Numbered from the stretch's first letter, positions 34,387 to 46,400 are shown. The stretch: 64,000 nt of DNA from Azolla caroliniana (GCA_043228905.1 JBHGNT010000013.1:12276001-12340000); one strand, 5' to 3'. The notes: generated from the letters alone by a model not told the origin. Numbers and translations: made by a program.

Positions 34387-37300
34387 TCATTCCCCGCCCG
34401 TCGGTTCTTCCTCGGTTTCGGATCGTTCGTCGTCCCGGTCCAGGTTCACCGGATCCGGCTCGTTGTCGTGACGCTTCTTGAACGCTTTGATCCGCTTCCC
34501 AGCTACCGGTATCGCTATTCTTGTGCCGTCGAGTTCCGCCAGATGGTACGTCCCGTTGTCGTTGGCGCTTTGTACCACGTAAGGCCCGAACCACCTTCTT
34601 GCGAACTTCCGTGTCGCTCGGTGCTGGTTGTCGAGGCTGCTGTCGTAGACTAGCACCCAGTCGCCTTCCTCGATCCTCTTCGGTCTTCGCTCGAGCTGTC
34701 GTATGCGCGCCGCCAACAGTTCCTCCCGGCTCATCTCGTCTCTCCAGTCCACGGTTGCCGAAGAGGAGATCGTGCGTTCCATCGGCATGATCGGCTTCTG
34801 CCCAAACATCAGCTCTGCCGGCATGAATCCGGTTACCGAACTGTGCATAGTTCGGTCCGCCCACAACGCGTAAGGCAACAACCGTGGCCAGTTCCCGACT
34901 TGACCTCCGCATGCTCGAACTAACGCCTTGACGATCGGTCCGTGTCCGCGCTCCACCTTTCCATTCGCCTCCGGATTGTACGCAGTGGTAAGAGAGAGCT
35001 TGACTCCTAGCCGGTCGAGCAGCTCCTCGGCCTCTTCAGCGTCCAGCTCCCCGCGATCGGCCACGATCTTCCCGACACACCCGTACCGGCATATCACGTC
35101 CTCGATCAGGAACCGACATACGACCACAGTCGTTTTGTTCTGAAGGGCTCGGCCTTCCACTTGGTTCGTCAGATCTTCCCGAGCCAGGACAAGATACCGC
35201 ATCTGTCCGACTCCCATTGGCATGGTCACCAGATCTACCATCCATTTGAAGTGGATGGTCGGAGGGTACGTAGGGTGAAGTTCGTCCCGATGTCGGACTA
35301 TGGAGTGCATCTGACAGCTCTCGCAAGTTGTCACGAACCGATGCACGTCCCGGTACAGTCCCGACCACCAGTACTTCCCCTTTATCTTCTCGAACGTGGC
35401 CCACGTTCCACGGTGTCCAGCCCAAGGGCTGTCGTGGTAGGCCGTCAGCAGTTCTTCCTGTTCTTCCTTCATCGCCACCACCCGGAGCGGGACGCCGTTC
35501 CTCTTCTTCGGGTGCTTCCATAAGTATCCGTCCTGGAGAAAGAATCGATATGCTTTCTTCCGGATCCGGTTGGCCTCGTCCTTCGTCCATGACGCATCCG
35601 GCGTCATTGTCCTAAAAAATCCACCGATCTGTAGCCACTCGCCGTTGTACTTGCTCTCGTCGAAGCCGTTAAGTGCCGGAGTGCTCGCCCCGTCGGTCGT
35701 CACGTACGCCGCCTCGAAGAAGTCCACGCCGACTTCTTCGCCCTCTGAAACCATGCTGCCCTCGTCATCAAACCTCGCCCTCGAAAGCATGTCGGCCATG
35801 GCGTTGTCTTTTCCGGAAATGTGTCGTATTTCCGGGTCCAGGGACTTGATGTACGCTATCCACCTGAGCATCGCCAGGTCCGGTGTCGCGCATCCAGAAA
35901 CCATGCCGAGAATCGGCAGGCAATCCGTCTCGATAACCACTTCCGTCCCGATCAGGTAATCTTTGTCGGCCTTTACTGCCGAAACGATACCCCAGAGTTC
36001 GCGTTTAACCTGGGCGTACCCTCGCTGTCGTTCACTGAGGACCTTCGTGCCGAATCGGATCGGGAACCGAATGCCGTTCTTGTCCTCTTGGTTGACGACC
36101 CATCCGATCCCGGTCGGACTCGTATCCACTGTTATGTATACCGGGGTACCCTTCCCGTAGACAGCCTTCTGGAGCGCCGGTGCTGCCGCAAGAGCTTCCT
36201 TCAGGTTCCGGACCGACTCCGTGTGCTCGTCTCGCCATTCGAATTTTCGCCCTTTCTTCAACAACCCGTATAGCGGCTCCGCAACGTGGGCGTAATGCGG
36301 GATCCATATGTGGTAGAATGTGCATGCCCCCAGGAACCTCCGAACTTCCATAACCGAGCTACAGTCGGTCTTCATCACGGAGATGGCTTCTACCTTTGCC
36401 GGAGACGGCTTCCGGCCATATGGTCCACATAGGTGTCCGACCACCAGGATTTCCGATTGCCGGAAGGCCGATTTCTCCCCGGAGAAGGTGAGCCTCACAT
36501 CCTCTAGCCTTTGTAGTACCTTCTCGCAGTCGTCGATGTGTGTCGCCACGAATCGCCGGCATCCGTCCGGCCCGACTGTCTCATCCTTCTCCTCCACCGG
36601 GCACCCCTTTATCGGGATGTCGTCTAGAAATGGCATGGTGATGTCCGGGATGCAATCCCTCAGTACCTTGTTCATTGCATTCACCATGTGGGCCACCGAG
36701 TTGGTTCCTCCTTGTGGCAGGGTACACATTCGCACTAGGCCGAGGGGAGTTCGCATCATCATAATATCTCTGCTCTCCACGGCTAGCTGGAACTGGTCGT
36801 ACCCCGAGTACAGATCACCGACCGAGTAAATCGACCTTCCGGCGAAGGCCTCCGCGAACTCGTCTATGGTCGGTCCTATTCCTGCGTTCCGAATGGTCAC
36901 TCTGTTGACCGGCTGCAGGTCTTGAATGAAGCGCATCGTTCCGTTTTTCTTTGGTACGGTAAACCATCGGTTCGAGTATGGGGCACTCGACGATTCGAGA
37001 ATGCCCATATCTACTTTCTGCCTCAATAGCTCCATCAACTTCGGGATGTGAGCTCTCAGTACCGGGATCGGCTTGAGATTCCACGGCACATGCGGTACCG
37101 TGAATATCACCATCGGCTCCACGATCGTCGGGTCTACGCACCCGATCTCTTCCGGTGAGAATGCGAAGGCTTTCCTGTGCCTTCCGAGCATCCTCCGAAA
37201 CCGGTCTTCCTCCGCCGGCAGTAGGAACCCGCCCCCACCGATTTTGAGCTCCCGGAGCGTCCCGTCGGTGAAGGTGTGTCCTATGCAGGCCGGATCTCGT

Positions 37301-37659
37301 AAACTGGGGTCCGACGCAACCCCTCTGATCCGGGACTCGCTGCCCTCCGGTAAGGGTGCCGCGACTGGCCTTACCTTCCGGTCCACAACCTTGTACTTTG
37401 TGCTAACTCGGGCCGTCCGATCCGACCCAAGCCCCCGACTGAAGTTCGCGATGACTTCGTACATCTCTTCGGAACATACCGGTATCGTCCGGTCTTCGTT
37501 AAGGTCTTCTCTGGCAACCTTCCTCAGCATCCCCAAGGTGTCGTCGAAGTAGACCGCCTCAACGGCTCCGCTGATTTCCTCGTTCGGGCCGAGAACTCCG
37601 CACGCTCGAAGTCGCACTTCCGCCCTTGTCTTTTCTCGCCCAACGATGCCGACTATCAT
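34387..37659 (-). CDS. Element B pol polyprotein (RT, RNase H, integrase)
   Basis: The frame has 1090 codons from the first ATG. It is in fact open upstream to the gag stop, so translation probably enters by a -1 shift at 37794-37802. RT spans about residues 170-370, with SVGDLYSGYDQFQLAV and MPFLDDIPIKG (LDD near 346). RNase H (about 500-630) has ITVDTSPTGIGWV, KRELWGIV, IETDCLPIL and AMADMLSRA. Integrase has the zinc motif H...HRGTWATF...CESC, then MVDLVTMP, VADRGELD and NPEANGKVERGH for the D,D,E residues. The C-terminal part WFGPYVV...GTYHLAELDG follows. No chromodomain is seen. Compared with its relatives here, 29 residues are missing just before RIEEGDWVLVYD. Otherwise there are no stops. 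Confidence 0.93.
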   Translation of the reverse strand: MIVGIVGREKTRAEVRLRACGVLGPNEEISGAVEAVYFDDTLGMLRKVAREDLNEDRTIPVCSEEMYEVIANFSRGLGSDRTARVSTKYKVVDRKVRPVAAPLPEGSESRIRGVASDPSLRDPACIGHTFTDGTLRELKIGGGGFLLPAEEDRFRRMLGRHRKAFAFSPEEIGCVDPTIVEPMVIFTVPHVPWNLKPIPVLRAHIPKLMELLRQKVDMGILESSSAPYSNRWFTVPKKNGTMRFIQDLQPVNRVTIRNAGIGPTIDEFAEAFAGRSIYSVGDLYSGYDQFQLAVESRDIMMMRTPLGLVRMCTLPQGGTNSVAHMVNAMNKVLRDCIPDITMPFLDDIPIKGCPVEEKDETVGPDGCRRFVATHIDDCEKVLQRLEDVRLTFSGEKSAFRQSEILVVGHLCGPYGRKPSPAKVEAISVMKTDCSSVMEVRRFLGACTFYHIWIPHYAHVAEPLYGLLKKGRKFEWRDEHTESVRNLKEALAAAPALQKAVYGKGTPVYITVDTSPTGIGWVVNQEDKNGIRFPIRFGTKVLSERQRGYAQVKRELWGIVSAVKADKDYLIGTEVVIETDCLPILGMVSGCATPDLAMLRWIAYIKSLDPEIRHISGKDNAMADMLSRARFDDEGSMVSEGEEVGVDFFEAAYVTTDGASTPALNGFDESKYNGEWLQIGGFFRTMTPDASWTKDEANRIRKKAYRFFLQDGYLWKHPKKRNGVPLRVVAMKEEQEELLTAYHDSPWAGHRGTWATFEKIKGKYWWSGLYRDVHRFVTTCESCQMHSIVRHRDELHPTYPPTIHFKWMVDLVTMPMGVGQMRYLVLAREDLTNQVEGRALQNKTTVVVCRFLIEDVICRYGCVGKIVADRGELDAEEAEELLDRLGVKLSLTTAYNPEANGKVERGHGPIVKALVRACGGQVGNWPRLLPYALWADRTMHSSVTGFMPAELMFGQKPIMPMERTISSSATVDWRDEMSREELLAARIRQLERRPKRIEEGDWVLVYDSSLDNQHRATRKFARRWFGPYVVQSANDNGTYHLAELDGTRIAIPVAGKRIKAFKKRHDNEPDPVNLDRDDERSETEEEPTGGE

Positions 37660-37793
37660 GCACCCTCCGTTGTCGGAGAAGCAGAATTTTCTACCTATCG
37701 TACAAGGTTTCTTCGGTTTCTGTTCTATCGTACAGCTGTGGGGTCTTTCCCGAGTGTCCGGACTGTCTCGGCCCCACGCCTTGGCAGCCCTCT

Positions 37794-37802
37794 CTAAAAA
37801 TC
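37794..37802 (-). promoter_or_regulatory. Putative -1 frameshift site between gag-protease and pol (B)
   Basis: In minus sense the gag frame ends GAT TTT TAG. The pol frame, one base back, reads TTT TTA GAG and stays open through to the pol ATG 135 nt downstream. Element D has the same arrangement with GAT TTT TAA. The P-site Phe codon can re-pair perfectly one base back on the T5 run. It is not a textbook X-XXY-YYZ heptamer. Confidence 0.6.
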
Positions 37803-39920
37803 CTCCTGGTTCTCGCCACCGAGGGATTCGCGGTTCCTCTCGTTGTTCGGTCTCACGGTCAGAAATTGGACCGAATGGCGCCCGTCCTGGCTTTTGACCC
37901 TTGCGTAGGCTGAACCGTTGTCTAGCACCTTGGTCTCCATTCGAGCCACCGTGATGTATGGTTCCCCTAATATGACCGGGTGCGAGGACGTCTCCTGTAC
38001 GAAGAAGTGCTGGTCAATCTCGACGTCGCCGATCTTGACTCGCACGTTCGGGCAGGCCCCATGTAGTTCCTCGGTGGCGCGCGTCGCCGCCCGTATCTTC
38101 CACCCATGCTTGGTGTTGATCGGCCACTTCCCCTTCTTATAGAAGTCCATGGACATCAGGTTTATTTTCGAACCGTGGTCCACCAGTGCCACCACCGGTT
38201 CCTGAACCTCTCCGATCTTTACCGGGGTCTCCGTGGTCGCTCGAGCCCAGTGTGGCCTCGAATAGTGGCTCTCCGCCCACTCATCTGCCAGCGCCGAGTC
38301 GTCGATGTGCGTCGTCCGCACCTCTACCGGTCTTTCCGGATCCATCTCCGTCGACAGCCTCTTCCGTTTCACCAAGTCTACAATGGAGTCGTGGAACTCC
38401 TTCTTGGCAATCCCTAACACCTCTCGCAATGTCAGCTCTACTTTGCTGTCGAGGATCCGTTCTTCTAGGACCTTTCGTAGGTCTGTAGTCCTTTCTATCT
38501 CCGTCCCCAGTCGGTATCCGCCCTTCCTGGGGTTATCTTGCGAGCTGGACCCGCCGGCATCGTTCCGTCGTTGCCCGAATCGGGTCTCGTATCGTTGTGA
38601 GGGCCCGACCGCTCCGGCTTTCCCCACTCGCTTGTCTTCTACCAGAGCCTCGTAGTTCTGGCAGGCGGCTTCTACGAAGCCCGTCTTCTCCTCGACCGGA
38701 TCGCTCCACCCGGTTATTTCCCGGACCCGTCTTTGAGCGCGGTCCGTTTCATCCTTCTTCAACCGTGCGCCGGCAAGACCTTCCAGCATTGCCGACCAGA
38801 ATCCGTCTTTGCCCTCCTTTCGGGCCTTGCTGCCCCCGACCCGAATGTCGGCCGACGCCGAGTAGTGGATTGCCTCCACGTGCCGGGCCGCTGCCTCTTC
38901 CATCAGTCTCTTCATACCTCCTCGTCCGTCGTTTCGGTTTAGGGCCCTTCTAGTGTCGCCGGCGTGCACCCGGCCTTCCCACAGGTACACCACCCGGTTC
39001 CTCAACGCTTCTGCGAAATCGCCGCAGTCCTTCCGGATGTGGCCGACCTCGTCGCACCACATGCACCTATTCCCTACTGCCGGCCGTCGGTCACGAGCTG
39101 GTTCGCCGCCTTCCCTTCGAGTCTGGGCGATCTGGAGATCCTTTATCGCCCGCGTCAACTCCTCCAGTGCTGCTCCTCCGGACGAGCCATTGACCATGCC
39201 GGTCGAAGCCGGACCGGTTTCGAGCCATTCCCGGGTCTCTTCCCTTCGCACTTGCGGTGCCGGTTCAAGCCTCCTTGCTGTGACAGAGCCCGCACCTGCC
39301 GCCCCGTTGTCAGCCCATTCTCGCCGTTTATCGAAACGGCCACAGACTCTCTTAACCGCAGCCCAGTCGGTTGTCAGCCCGTCCTCGGTTTCCAGCAAGG
39401 AGCCGACTTGGTCCCGGTCCCGCTCGTCCACCGACTTGACGAACAGTAGGACCCGGCTCGTATCCAGAACGGTTCGGTCAAGCGTCGAAAGGCGCGCAAA
39501 GCGTTCTTCGAACTCCCGGAGGAGTGCCGTTGCGTTTCTTCCCTTGCCGGGGAACTCCACCCATTCCATGAAGTCCCTTTTCGAAAGCCGGAGCGCGTCG
39601 TCCAACTCGTATTTTTCTAGGAGTCGGCCTTCGAACTCCTCCCAGGTACGGCTCTCCGCCCGCACCTCGAGCACCTCCGCATGGATGCTCGGCATCGCCA
39701 CTCGAGGAAACCCGGCAAGACGCCTCTCTTCCGGAATGTCCCGCATCAGCATTTCTGCCCCGTAGGACGCCAAATACTTCGTGGCATCCTTTCCGCTGAA
39801 CCGGCCGATCGTACCGACGACCGCCTCAATGGCTCTATCAAGGGCGCCGAAGCCCTCGCGTGCACTCAGTATCCGATCCACGGCCGAAGCCATGGCCTCT
39901 GCAAGATCCGACCCTTTCAT
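37794..39920 (-). CDS. Element B gag-protease polyprotein
   Basis: 708 codons from the ATG at 39920; the frame is open further back to a GTG inside the primer-binding site, which I take as non-coding. The N-terminal half is a capsid-like helical region (WEEFEGRLLEKYEL, FMEWVEF). A CX2CX4HX4C zinc knuckle follows, CMWCDEVGHIRKDC, at about residue 290. The C-terminal part has a retropepsin domain with ALVDHGSKINLMS, so the usual DTG/DSG is DHG. The flap and second half (VILGEPYITVARMETKV) are present. Protease is thus fused to gag, and pol lies in the -1 frame. No stops interrupt it. Neighbours: the 5' LTR is 44 bp upstream, and pol lies directly downstream. Confidence 0.92.
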   Translation of the reverse strand: MKGSDLAEAMASAVDRILSAREGFGALDRAIEAVVGTIGRFSGKDATKYLASYGAEMLMRDIPEERRLAGFPRVAMPSIHAEVLEVRAESRTWEEFEGRLLEKYELDDALRLSKRDFMEWVEFPGKGRNATALLREFEERFARLSTLDRTVLDTSRVLLFVKSVDERDRDQVGSLLETEDGLTTDWAAVKRVCGRFDKRREWADNGAAGAGSVTARRLEPAPQVRREETREWLETGPASTGMVNGSSGGAALEELTRAIKDLQIAQTRREGGEPARDRRPAVGNRCMWCDEVGHIRKDCGDFAEALRNRVVYLWEGRVHAGDTRRALNRNDGRGGMKRLMEEAAARHVEAIHYSASADIRVGGSKARKEGKDGFWSAMLEGLAGARLKKDETDRAQRRVREITGWSDPVEEKTGFVEAACQNYEALVEDKRVGKAGAVGPSQRYETRFGQRRNDAGGSSSQDNPRKGGYRLGTEIERTTDLRKVLEERILDSKVELTLREVLGIAKKEFHDSIVDLVKRKRLSTEMDPERPVEVRTTHIDDSALADEWAESHYSRPHWARATTETPVKIGEVQEPVVALVDHGSKINLMSMDFYKKGKWPINTKHGWKIRAATRATEELHGACPNVRVKIGDVEIDQHFFVQETSSHPVILGEPYITVARMETKVLDNGSAYARVKSQDGRHSVQFLTVRPNNERNRESLGGENQEDF

Positions 39921-39943
39921 CTTCTGCTCTTCTGCCGCCTCCT

Positions 39944-39960
39944 TCACGTCGGGTTCACCA
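39944..39960 (-). promoter_or_regulatory. Primer-binding site of element B
   Basis: Minus sense TGGTGAACCCGACGTGA lies 3 nt inside the 5' LTR. The same 17 bases occur in element C at 52488-52504. It begins TGG as expected for pairing with a tRNA CCA end but is not the initiator-Met sequence TGGTATCAGAGC. I cannot name the tRNA by eye. The gag ATG is only 23 nt further on. Confidence 0.8.
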
Positions 39961-39963
39961 AGA

Positions 39964-40589
39964 TGTCGAGGTTTTCCTCGCGGATACGTGGAATGAGGCG
40001 GAACCTCGGGGGTCCTGTACCAAAGAGCAAGAGAGAAAGGAGAAGATGCCCACTACGGGCGAGAGTAGATTCACAGGGACACGACCCTTCGACGCAAGGA
40101 CGCGAGTGGGACAGCGACACAGGAAGACACAAACGTATGTATGTGTTAACAAACGACAAACGACACAACACAGAGTCGGTTACAACCGAACAGGCCGGCG
40201 AACAGATGCCGATACCTGTTCGTAAACGCACAGAAAGGCAGGAGCAGGCTGGAGGTGCTGCCGGAAGCACTCGGGCATTCCTCAGAGTAGCGCGAGCCTC
40301 CCGAAACCTGCACAGAAGGAAGCTATGGAGTTTGCGAACCAGAGAGAGAGAGAGAGATTCAAGCCTTCGCACGCAAACCGACAGCACTTCGTCCTCGACT
40401 CTCCGCGATCCCTCTACCCTCCTCGTCTCCCTCCTTTTATAGGCAAGGAAGGAGCCGTTTCCCCTTTACTCCCTACCTACTGAATCTACCTAGGATCTCC
40501 TATGTACAACTTAAGGCGCACGTGCATGAAGAGTCGGTTTCTACGCTCCGGTGCACGGATTCCGCTTGTGGACGGTTTTCTTCACGACA
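39964..40589 (-). repeat. Element B 5' LTR
   Basis: 626 bp with tgtcg...cgaca ends, partner of 33692-34313. In minus sense it carries the TATA-like ctataaaagg near 40435-40445, so transcription would run leftward into gag. Confidence 0.95.
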
Positions 40590-41450
40590 CCGCGTGCTTG
40601 GTATCCGGTATCAGGTAACTAGGTCGGATAGGCCACTACAAGCCTAGTAGCCTCTCGTCCTTAGGCTTCTTGGTTTGAGACTCCCCTGGTCCCGCCTGAT
40701 CCGACTTGCAAGCCGCGGATATCCGTGACAACATGTGTTTTAAATTTAATGGTGGAAGTTATATATATTTCAAACTCTAAGGTTTTGATGTCATAAATTT
40801 TTTTAGTCTTGGAATTTTTTGAAGTTTTTAATGTCTGAATCTGAGTCAGACGCCCACCTAGGAGTTGGTCGCGATCTTGATTTGAGTCGGGTGCTTGCCC
40901 TGAGACGATCGAGCTCTTGCAATTCGAAGAGTAGGGCTCTTGGTGACAAATGCGAGCACTTAGTGACAGAGGCTATTAGCTTTTTTTTAATGGCGCGCTT
41001 TCTATGGATAAAGATCGGACGGTGCAGATTGCAAGCGCCCTCAGCTAAGCACCCTGCACCGTCCATGCCCGCGATTCCCTCTCATGCCTCTTTATGATTT
41101 GGTAGCATATAGACACGAGCATACATACATACATGATATACATACATACATATGTACATATATACAATACATACATTCTACACATACATACATACATATG
41201 TATTATGTATACATAGGATACATACAGAACAGAGATGATGATCTGATGATGCAGAGCATATGTACGTACGTATATATGTACATTGATCGAGACAGAAAGA
41301 GAGAGAACAGAGATGATGATGCAGACATAGAGATGGACAGAGTGGATATGTGTATATATACGTGAAACGAGAAAAAGCTTCCATATGCCAGGATAAGAGT
41401 GGAATTGGATTGGATTGGATTCGTGTAGTTGCGAGAGAGCATCATCATCC
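40590..41450. other. 5' flank of the OM47-like gene
   Basis: 861 bp separate element B from the start codon of the OM47-like gene. It contains a run of catacata/tatgta repeats (41117-41215) and an acagagatgatgat repeat (41228-41330). A clear TATA box or initiator cannot be assigned by eye. The upstream promoter of the gene may have been replaced or pushed away by the insertion. Confidence 0.5.
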
Positions 41451-43374
41451 ATGGGAGTTCTGTTCTCCATCCAGGCGCCTCCACCTGTTGTCCTTGTCCC
41501 CCCTGCCTTCGATGGGCCCGAGCTCCTGGCACGTTCTCGGTATACATACATATTCGCACTCATCTCATTCTTTCATGTACGTCAAACAATCATCATTGAC
41601 TTGGTTTGGTGACAACCACTGCGATGAATGAATAGTAATGATGATAATAACGAAGAAGAAGAAGAAGAAGATCATGATGAGGAAGAGAAAGAGGATTAAG
41701 TAGAAGATTATGACCGTGAAAGACGCGGATTGTTCTCAATACTTGTTCTTTTTGTTTTTTTTTGTTTTTTTGGGGGATTTTTTGCACAGTATGGTAGAGT
41801 CTTCTTACGATGTGCTATTTGGAAAAGTCGCAAGAAAGGTGCTGTTTGAAGAATACTATGCCTCGGCTCATGAGTTTATGGCATCTCTCATGTTGAGGCC
41901 ACCTGAAGATCCGAATGTTGACTTTGCTGTCAGGGTATAGAAAATATTTCTTTTCATTTTAGAGAATATGCGATGTCTCTCTACAATTTCTCTTTTTTGT
42001 TTCTAAAAATTCATATTTACGTCATAATGGTTTTTTGGTTCTCTTTTAAGGTTTCAACTGATACATTCACCGGTAAAGAACTCAAAGGTGATGCTGTATT
42101 TCGTTGGCAGAGGTGGTTGTCATGCTCTATTCTTTACATATGATTGTCTGATGCGGTATTTGATTTTGCTTGCATTTACATTAAAAAATGCATGTTTGTT
42201 TGTCATATCTCATTTACTGAACATTTTTTTATATGTTTCACACACATATAGATAGATGGTTATATACATGGCTGCATACAAATGTGTATGTGCTCATTCA
42301 TGTGTATGTGGATGATTTTGTATACATATTTTTATATGCACATTGACATGTATTTGTTTAGCATACATACTTCTGTTAAACATGCGCACACGCACATGTT
42401 TACCATTGATATATTTTTATTGTTGTACATCAATGCATACATGTTTATCCTATCTATACCTGTGCGTTGCAATAATCCTACACAGGCAGCCACACATGGA
42501 ACTGCAATGCGGTTTAATCATTTACTTGCTTTTGGTTTTCTTATGATGTGCAGAGATTTGGAAGATCCCAACACCTTTTTGGAATTGAAGATGGATACCT
42601 CAACAAAGTATAGTCATGTCCAAGATAGCTTTTGGTGAAATTCAAATATGTTTCACAAATAATGTCCAATTACATGATGCATTCTACAGAGATGTGAGAG
42701 TTCAAGCATGCACTTTCCATACTACAACTGGACTTGGGGCATTTATGACACATCCAATTCTCACAAAAAACAGGTGCTTAATAAGACTGTCAATTTTTGT
42801 TTGCTATACAGAATGTAGGTGGCATAATTAAATATTCTGGTGGATTAACTGTGGTACAGATTGGCATTCGAGAACCAGAACATCATTGGATTCCGATATG
42901 GATCACCCAACTTATCTGTTGGCACTACTATGGATTGGTTTAGTAAAGGTTATAATTCTATGATGATTCGTTAGGAGTGCTTTTGAGTTTTTACTCTGAA
43001 TTCTTTTATGATTTATCAATTGCTTGAAGTTATAATCTTCACAATTGTGCATTTATCATGGCATGAAGTATTTACCATTGTGAGCTTTAAATCTCATACA
43101 GGTCCTTCACGAGTATGGATGGTTGGAAAGATGGGGAAAGTAACTGCTGGTTGTCAATACAAGCCACATCAATGTAAGGTGTTGTTTTTTCCAGATAACT
43201 TCTTGGTTTGTTGCAAATCTAGTTCTCAAACACCTTATAATCACCTCTTGGTATGGAAATTGAAAATGTACACAAATAGAGTATGCCTATATATATATAG
43301 ATAGATAGATAGATAGATATATATATAGATAGACAGACAGATAGATAGATAGATATATATATAGACAGACAGAC

Positions 43375-43435
<61 letters not shown>

Positions 43436-46400
43436 TAGATATATATAGAGAGAGATGCATTCGTCACATTCTTGTAATCTTACTTATTTAATCAATTTGC
43501 TTTGAAAAAAAAGAGAAATTTCTAGATGTGTTATAATGGATCTTATCTCCCTTATTGCGTCCTCTCTACTTGTTGATGTCTACTTGAAGGTACACTACTT
43601 TGAATTGAAGACAGATTTTTATAAATATAGGATTGTAATTGGAAAACACTTGAATTTTATGTAGAAGAGCCGATGGAAGTCATTATTTATGTCCTAGTTC
43701 ATGGATTCAATGAACTCAAATGGCGTCATGACAGTCTCTCCCGTCTAATGAGCTTTTGTTACTCTGATGAATTTTTGTTGCCTACCCATTGTGACAACTT
43801 GTTGGGTATGAGAGAAAAAGAAGATTGTATCAATATTACTGAGGAAGGGCTTATTTGGGGAGGGGGGGGGGGGGGAGGGCTATGTAGGAAATAGAATAAG
43901 CTGAAGCACAATTATGAGGATCGACTGCACACAAAAAACAAACAGATTTAGATCAAGGCAATGTGACAGAAAAGAAAAATATATTGTTGAATGCATATGG
44001 CATTTATAGAGAGATTAATTATGAGGAGAGCAACAGATCATGTGCTCCTAAATGAGCAGATATAGATACAATCAGAGGATAAGTAATGATTCTAGGATAT
44101 TCTCTCGATGCTCTCAAATTGACTATGCTTGGCTAACCTTGGACACTTCTCCAAATCACAGGAAATTGCTAACCCAATGGTTAACCTGTCTACCTACTGT
44201 TAATGCACCTGGTATTCCGTATATGCACATGTGAGGTGGTTGGCACTAGTCCACATCCAACATTCCACATGGAGTTCTTTTTTCCAATTACGTCATCCAA
44301 TTCAATTCGGAATTCACATCTTCTTTTATATAGCTATCTTCCGCATTGTTGGTTGCCCTAGACTCCTGCATCATCCGCTGCACACTTCATCTGCTGCAAA
44401 CTCCTGCATCATTCGTCAATTTGAATTAATTTGACTGTCCTTTTCTTCAGTTTCCAGCTGATATTCTCTGATCCAAATAATCCACAGCATTTTCTTAATC
44501 TTTTCAGATCCCAGGGCCTTTTAAAGAGATTCCTTGATTATCCTTGGTTGGAAAATAATCCAACTTCATGTTCTCATCCGAAATGATGAAGTGGTATTGG
44601 GATTCTTAGTGGAACATGGGATTCTTAGTGATAATGATGGGATTCTTAGTGATAATGATGCAACTCTGGCTGTTACATCCTATTTGCATCAGCTTTCCCC
44701 TGACATTCTTATTTCTGCTGGGAGCCTTCTTATCAATATTGCTTCACGTCATGCCACCTTATACTAAGCTTACACTGAGGAAAGTGAGATGCTTGGTTGC
44801 TTCAAACTCAGCTAAAACAAAATCCTGAGGTTCTGTCTACTGCATCTGCAGTCCAGTTGGAGTTGCAATATCGCGCTAGCGTCATCCCTTGCCTAAGTTT
44901 GATGCCATACCTGATCATACCTTTCAAGGAAGTAAGTATATGCATCCTAGCTTGCCAATGACTTGCATTCGGAATTTGTTGTGAACTTTGTTAGCACTCC
45001 CACCGAACAGGCTATGTCTGGTCTTGTGTTGCATGAATATGGGTGACTCACTGAGTCTGATATTTGTCTGCTCTCTTCAATCTTCTGCCTCCATTCTTGA
45101 ATAACTTCAAATTTACTTCTGTCCGCATCCTTGCTCTTTGCCTGTTTTCCATGCTGAAGACTTTCAAAATTAGGTGGGTCTGCGCTAGAAATATTCCTCT
45201 GTTTCTTTGATACACTTCTAGCCCTAGACAGAAATGTTGTAGACCTAGTCAACTATCCATTAAGGTTGATGTGGATTAACTTTAGAGGAGACTTCACTTT
45301 CTCAGCCTTCTATAGGAAAGATTCCCGTCTTTGCTTTCCTTGCATGCGAACTCCACTCTTCCCTGGGACTTCAGTCTGTTTGCAAGTTTTCCACTAGCTT
45401 GTTTGTTTGCATTTTTTGCAATGTTGAGAGCTCGAGTGCCTGAAGTGCCGATGCTATAGCTTTGTATTCAATACGCTTTTGCACTCTTTTGCAACTAGTG
45501 TGGTCAGCTTAAACAGGTTGCCTCTACACTCTGTGGATCCCACTATTGTTTTGTTTGCTCCTGTAGATCTCCACATCTGACTCACAGAAGGCCACCATTG
45601 CCTGCATTCACTAACCTAGCCATTGAACGTTGTCGCGGATTTCCGCGAGTATGTATCGAAACGGGGCGGGATCACCGGGGTCTCGAACTAAGGAGCTGAT
45701 AAGAGAAGCGAGAGAGAGATTATCCAGATCGTTTCCGGATAACTTCACCGGAGCGCGGCACAGACATGTATCCGATCTGGACCATTCTCCGGATGCCAGA
45801 TGATAAGCACACAGGCTCGGACGTGCACACTGTTCCGGAACTGCTGCCGGATAACAAACAATGAGCCCATGGGCTAGCACAGTCGGGTATGCACACACAG
45901 ATGAGAGGGAGCGAAGACGAGAATGCAGGCAGAAATCGATTCCGAAAGAAACAAAATAGTCGAATAACTTATAATAGGAGAAGTACAACTGGGCTCGGCC
46001 GGCAACAGAGCTTCGAGCTCTACATACACACACACACAGAATCTAATGAGCCTCTGATCGGGAGCACTCGGGCTTCCAGCGCGAAACAGAGGCCTCACAG
46101 CACGACAAGAAGCAACCTAGGAACATGAAATGAGCAGACCGCCCTGAAATCTGGCAGCACTTCGTTCTCCCAAACGTGATCCGTTCTAACGGTTTTCCCC
46201 TCCCCTTTTATAGGTCCAAGGAGAGAGGATCAATGTTACATGAGCAGTTAAGGACAGCCGATTCTTTCAGTGATCCCCCCCCCCCCCCCCCCCCCTCGTG
46301 TTCTTCCTTACACACGCTTATTCCTCTCATTTTGTGGGACATTAAAGTACCCATCTAAATCACACTGCCTAGTACTTATTAGTGCCATGTTATTTACAAT

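Larger units (their letters stand above)
33692..40589 (-). mobile_element. Ty3/Gypsy LTR retrotransposon B, near-complete
   Basis: The element is 6.9 kb with LTRs at 33692-34313 (622 bp) and 39964-40589 (626 bp), both starting tgtcg and ending cgaca. It is flanked by the 4-bp duplication ccgc (33688-33691 and 40590-40593). By eye the LTRs differ at about six bases plus a small indel in a GA tract, so insertion is recent. On the minus strand follow the primer-binding site, gag-protease and pol. A purine-rich tract (AGGTGGGGCCGGA) precedes the 3' LTR. A TATA-like ctataaaagg is in minus sense in each LTR. The internal region is markedly GC-rich against AT-rich flanks. Confidence 0.95.

Noticed and set aside
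33682-34653. 323-codon plus-strand open frame across the element B left LTR
   Set aside because: It is antisense to the LTR and the pol end, has no recognisable domain, and arises from GC-rich sequence.
38953-39765. 270-codon plus-strand open frame
   Set aside because: It is an antisense shadow of the element B gag; serine/arginine-rich composition only.
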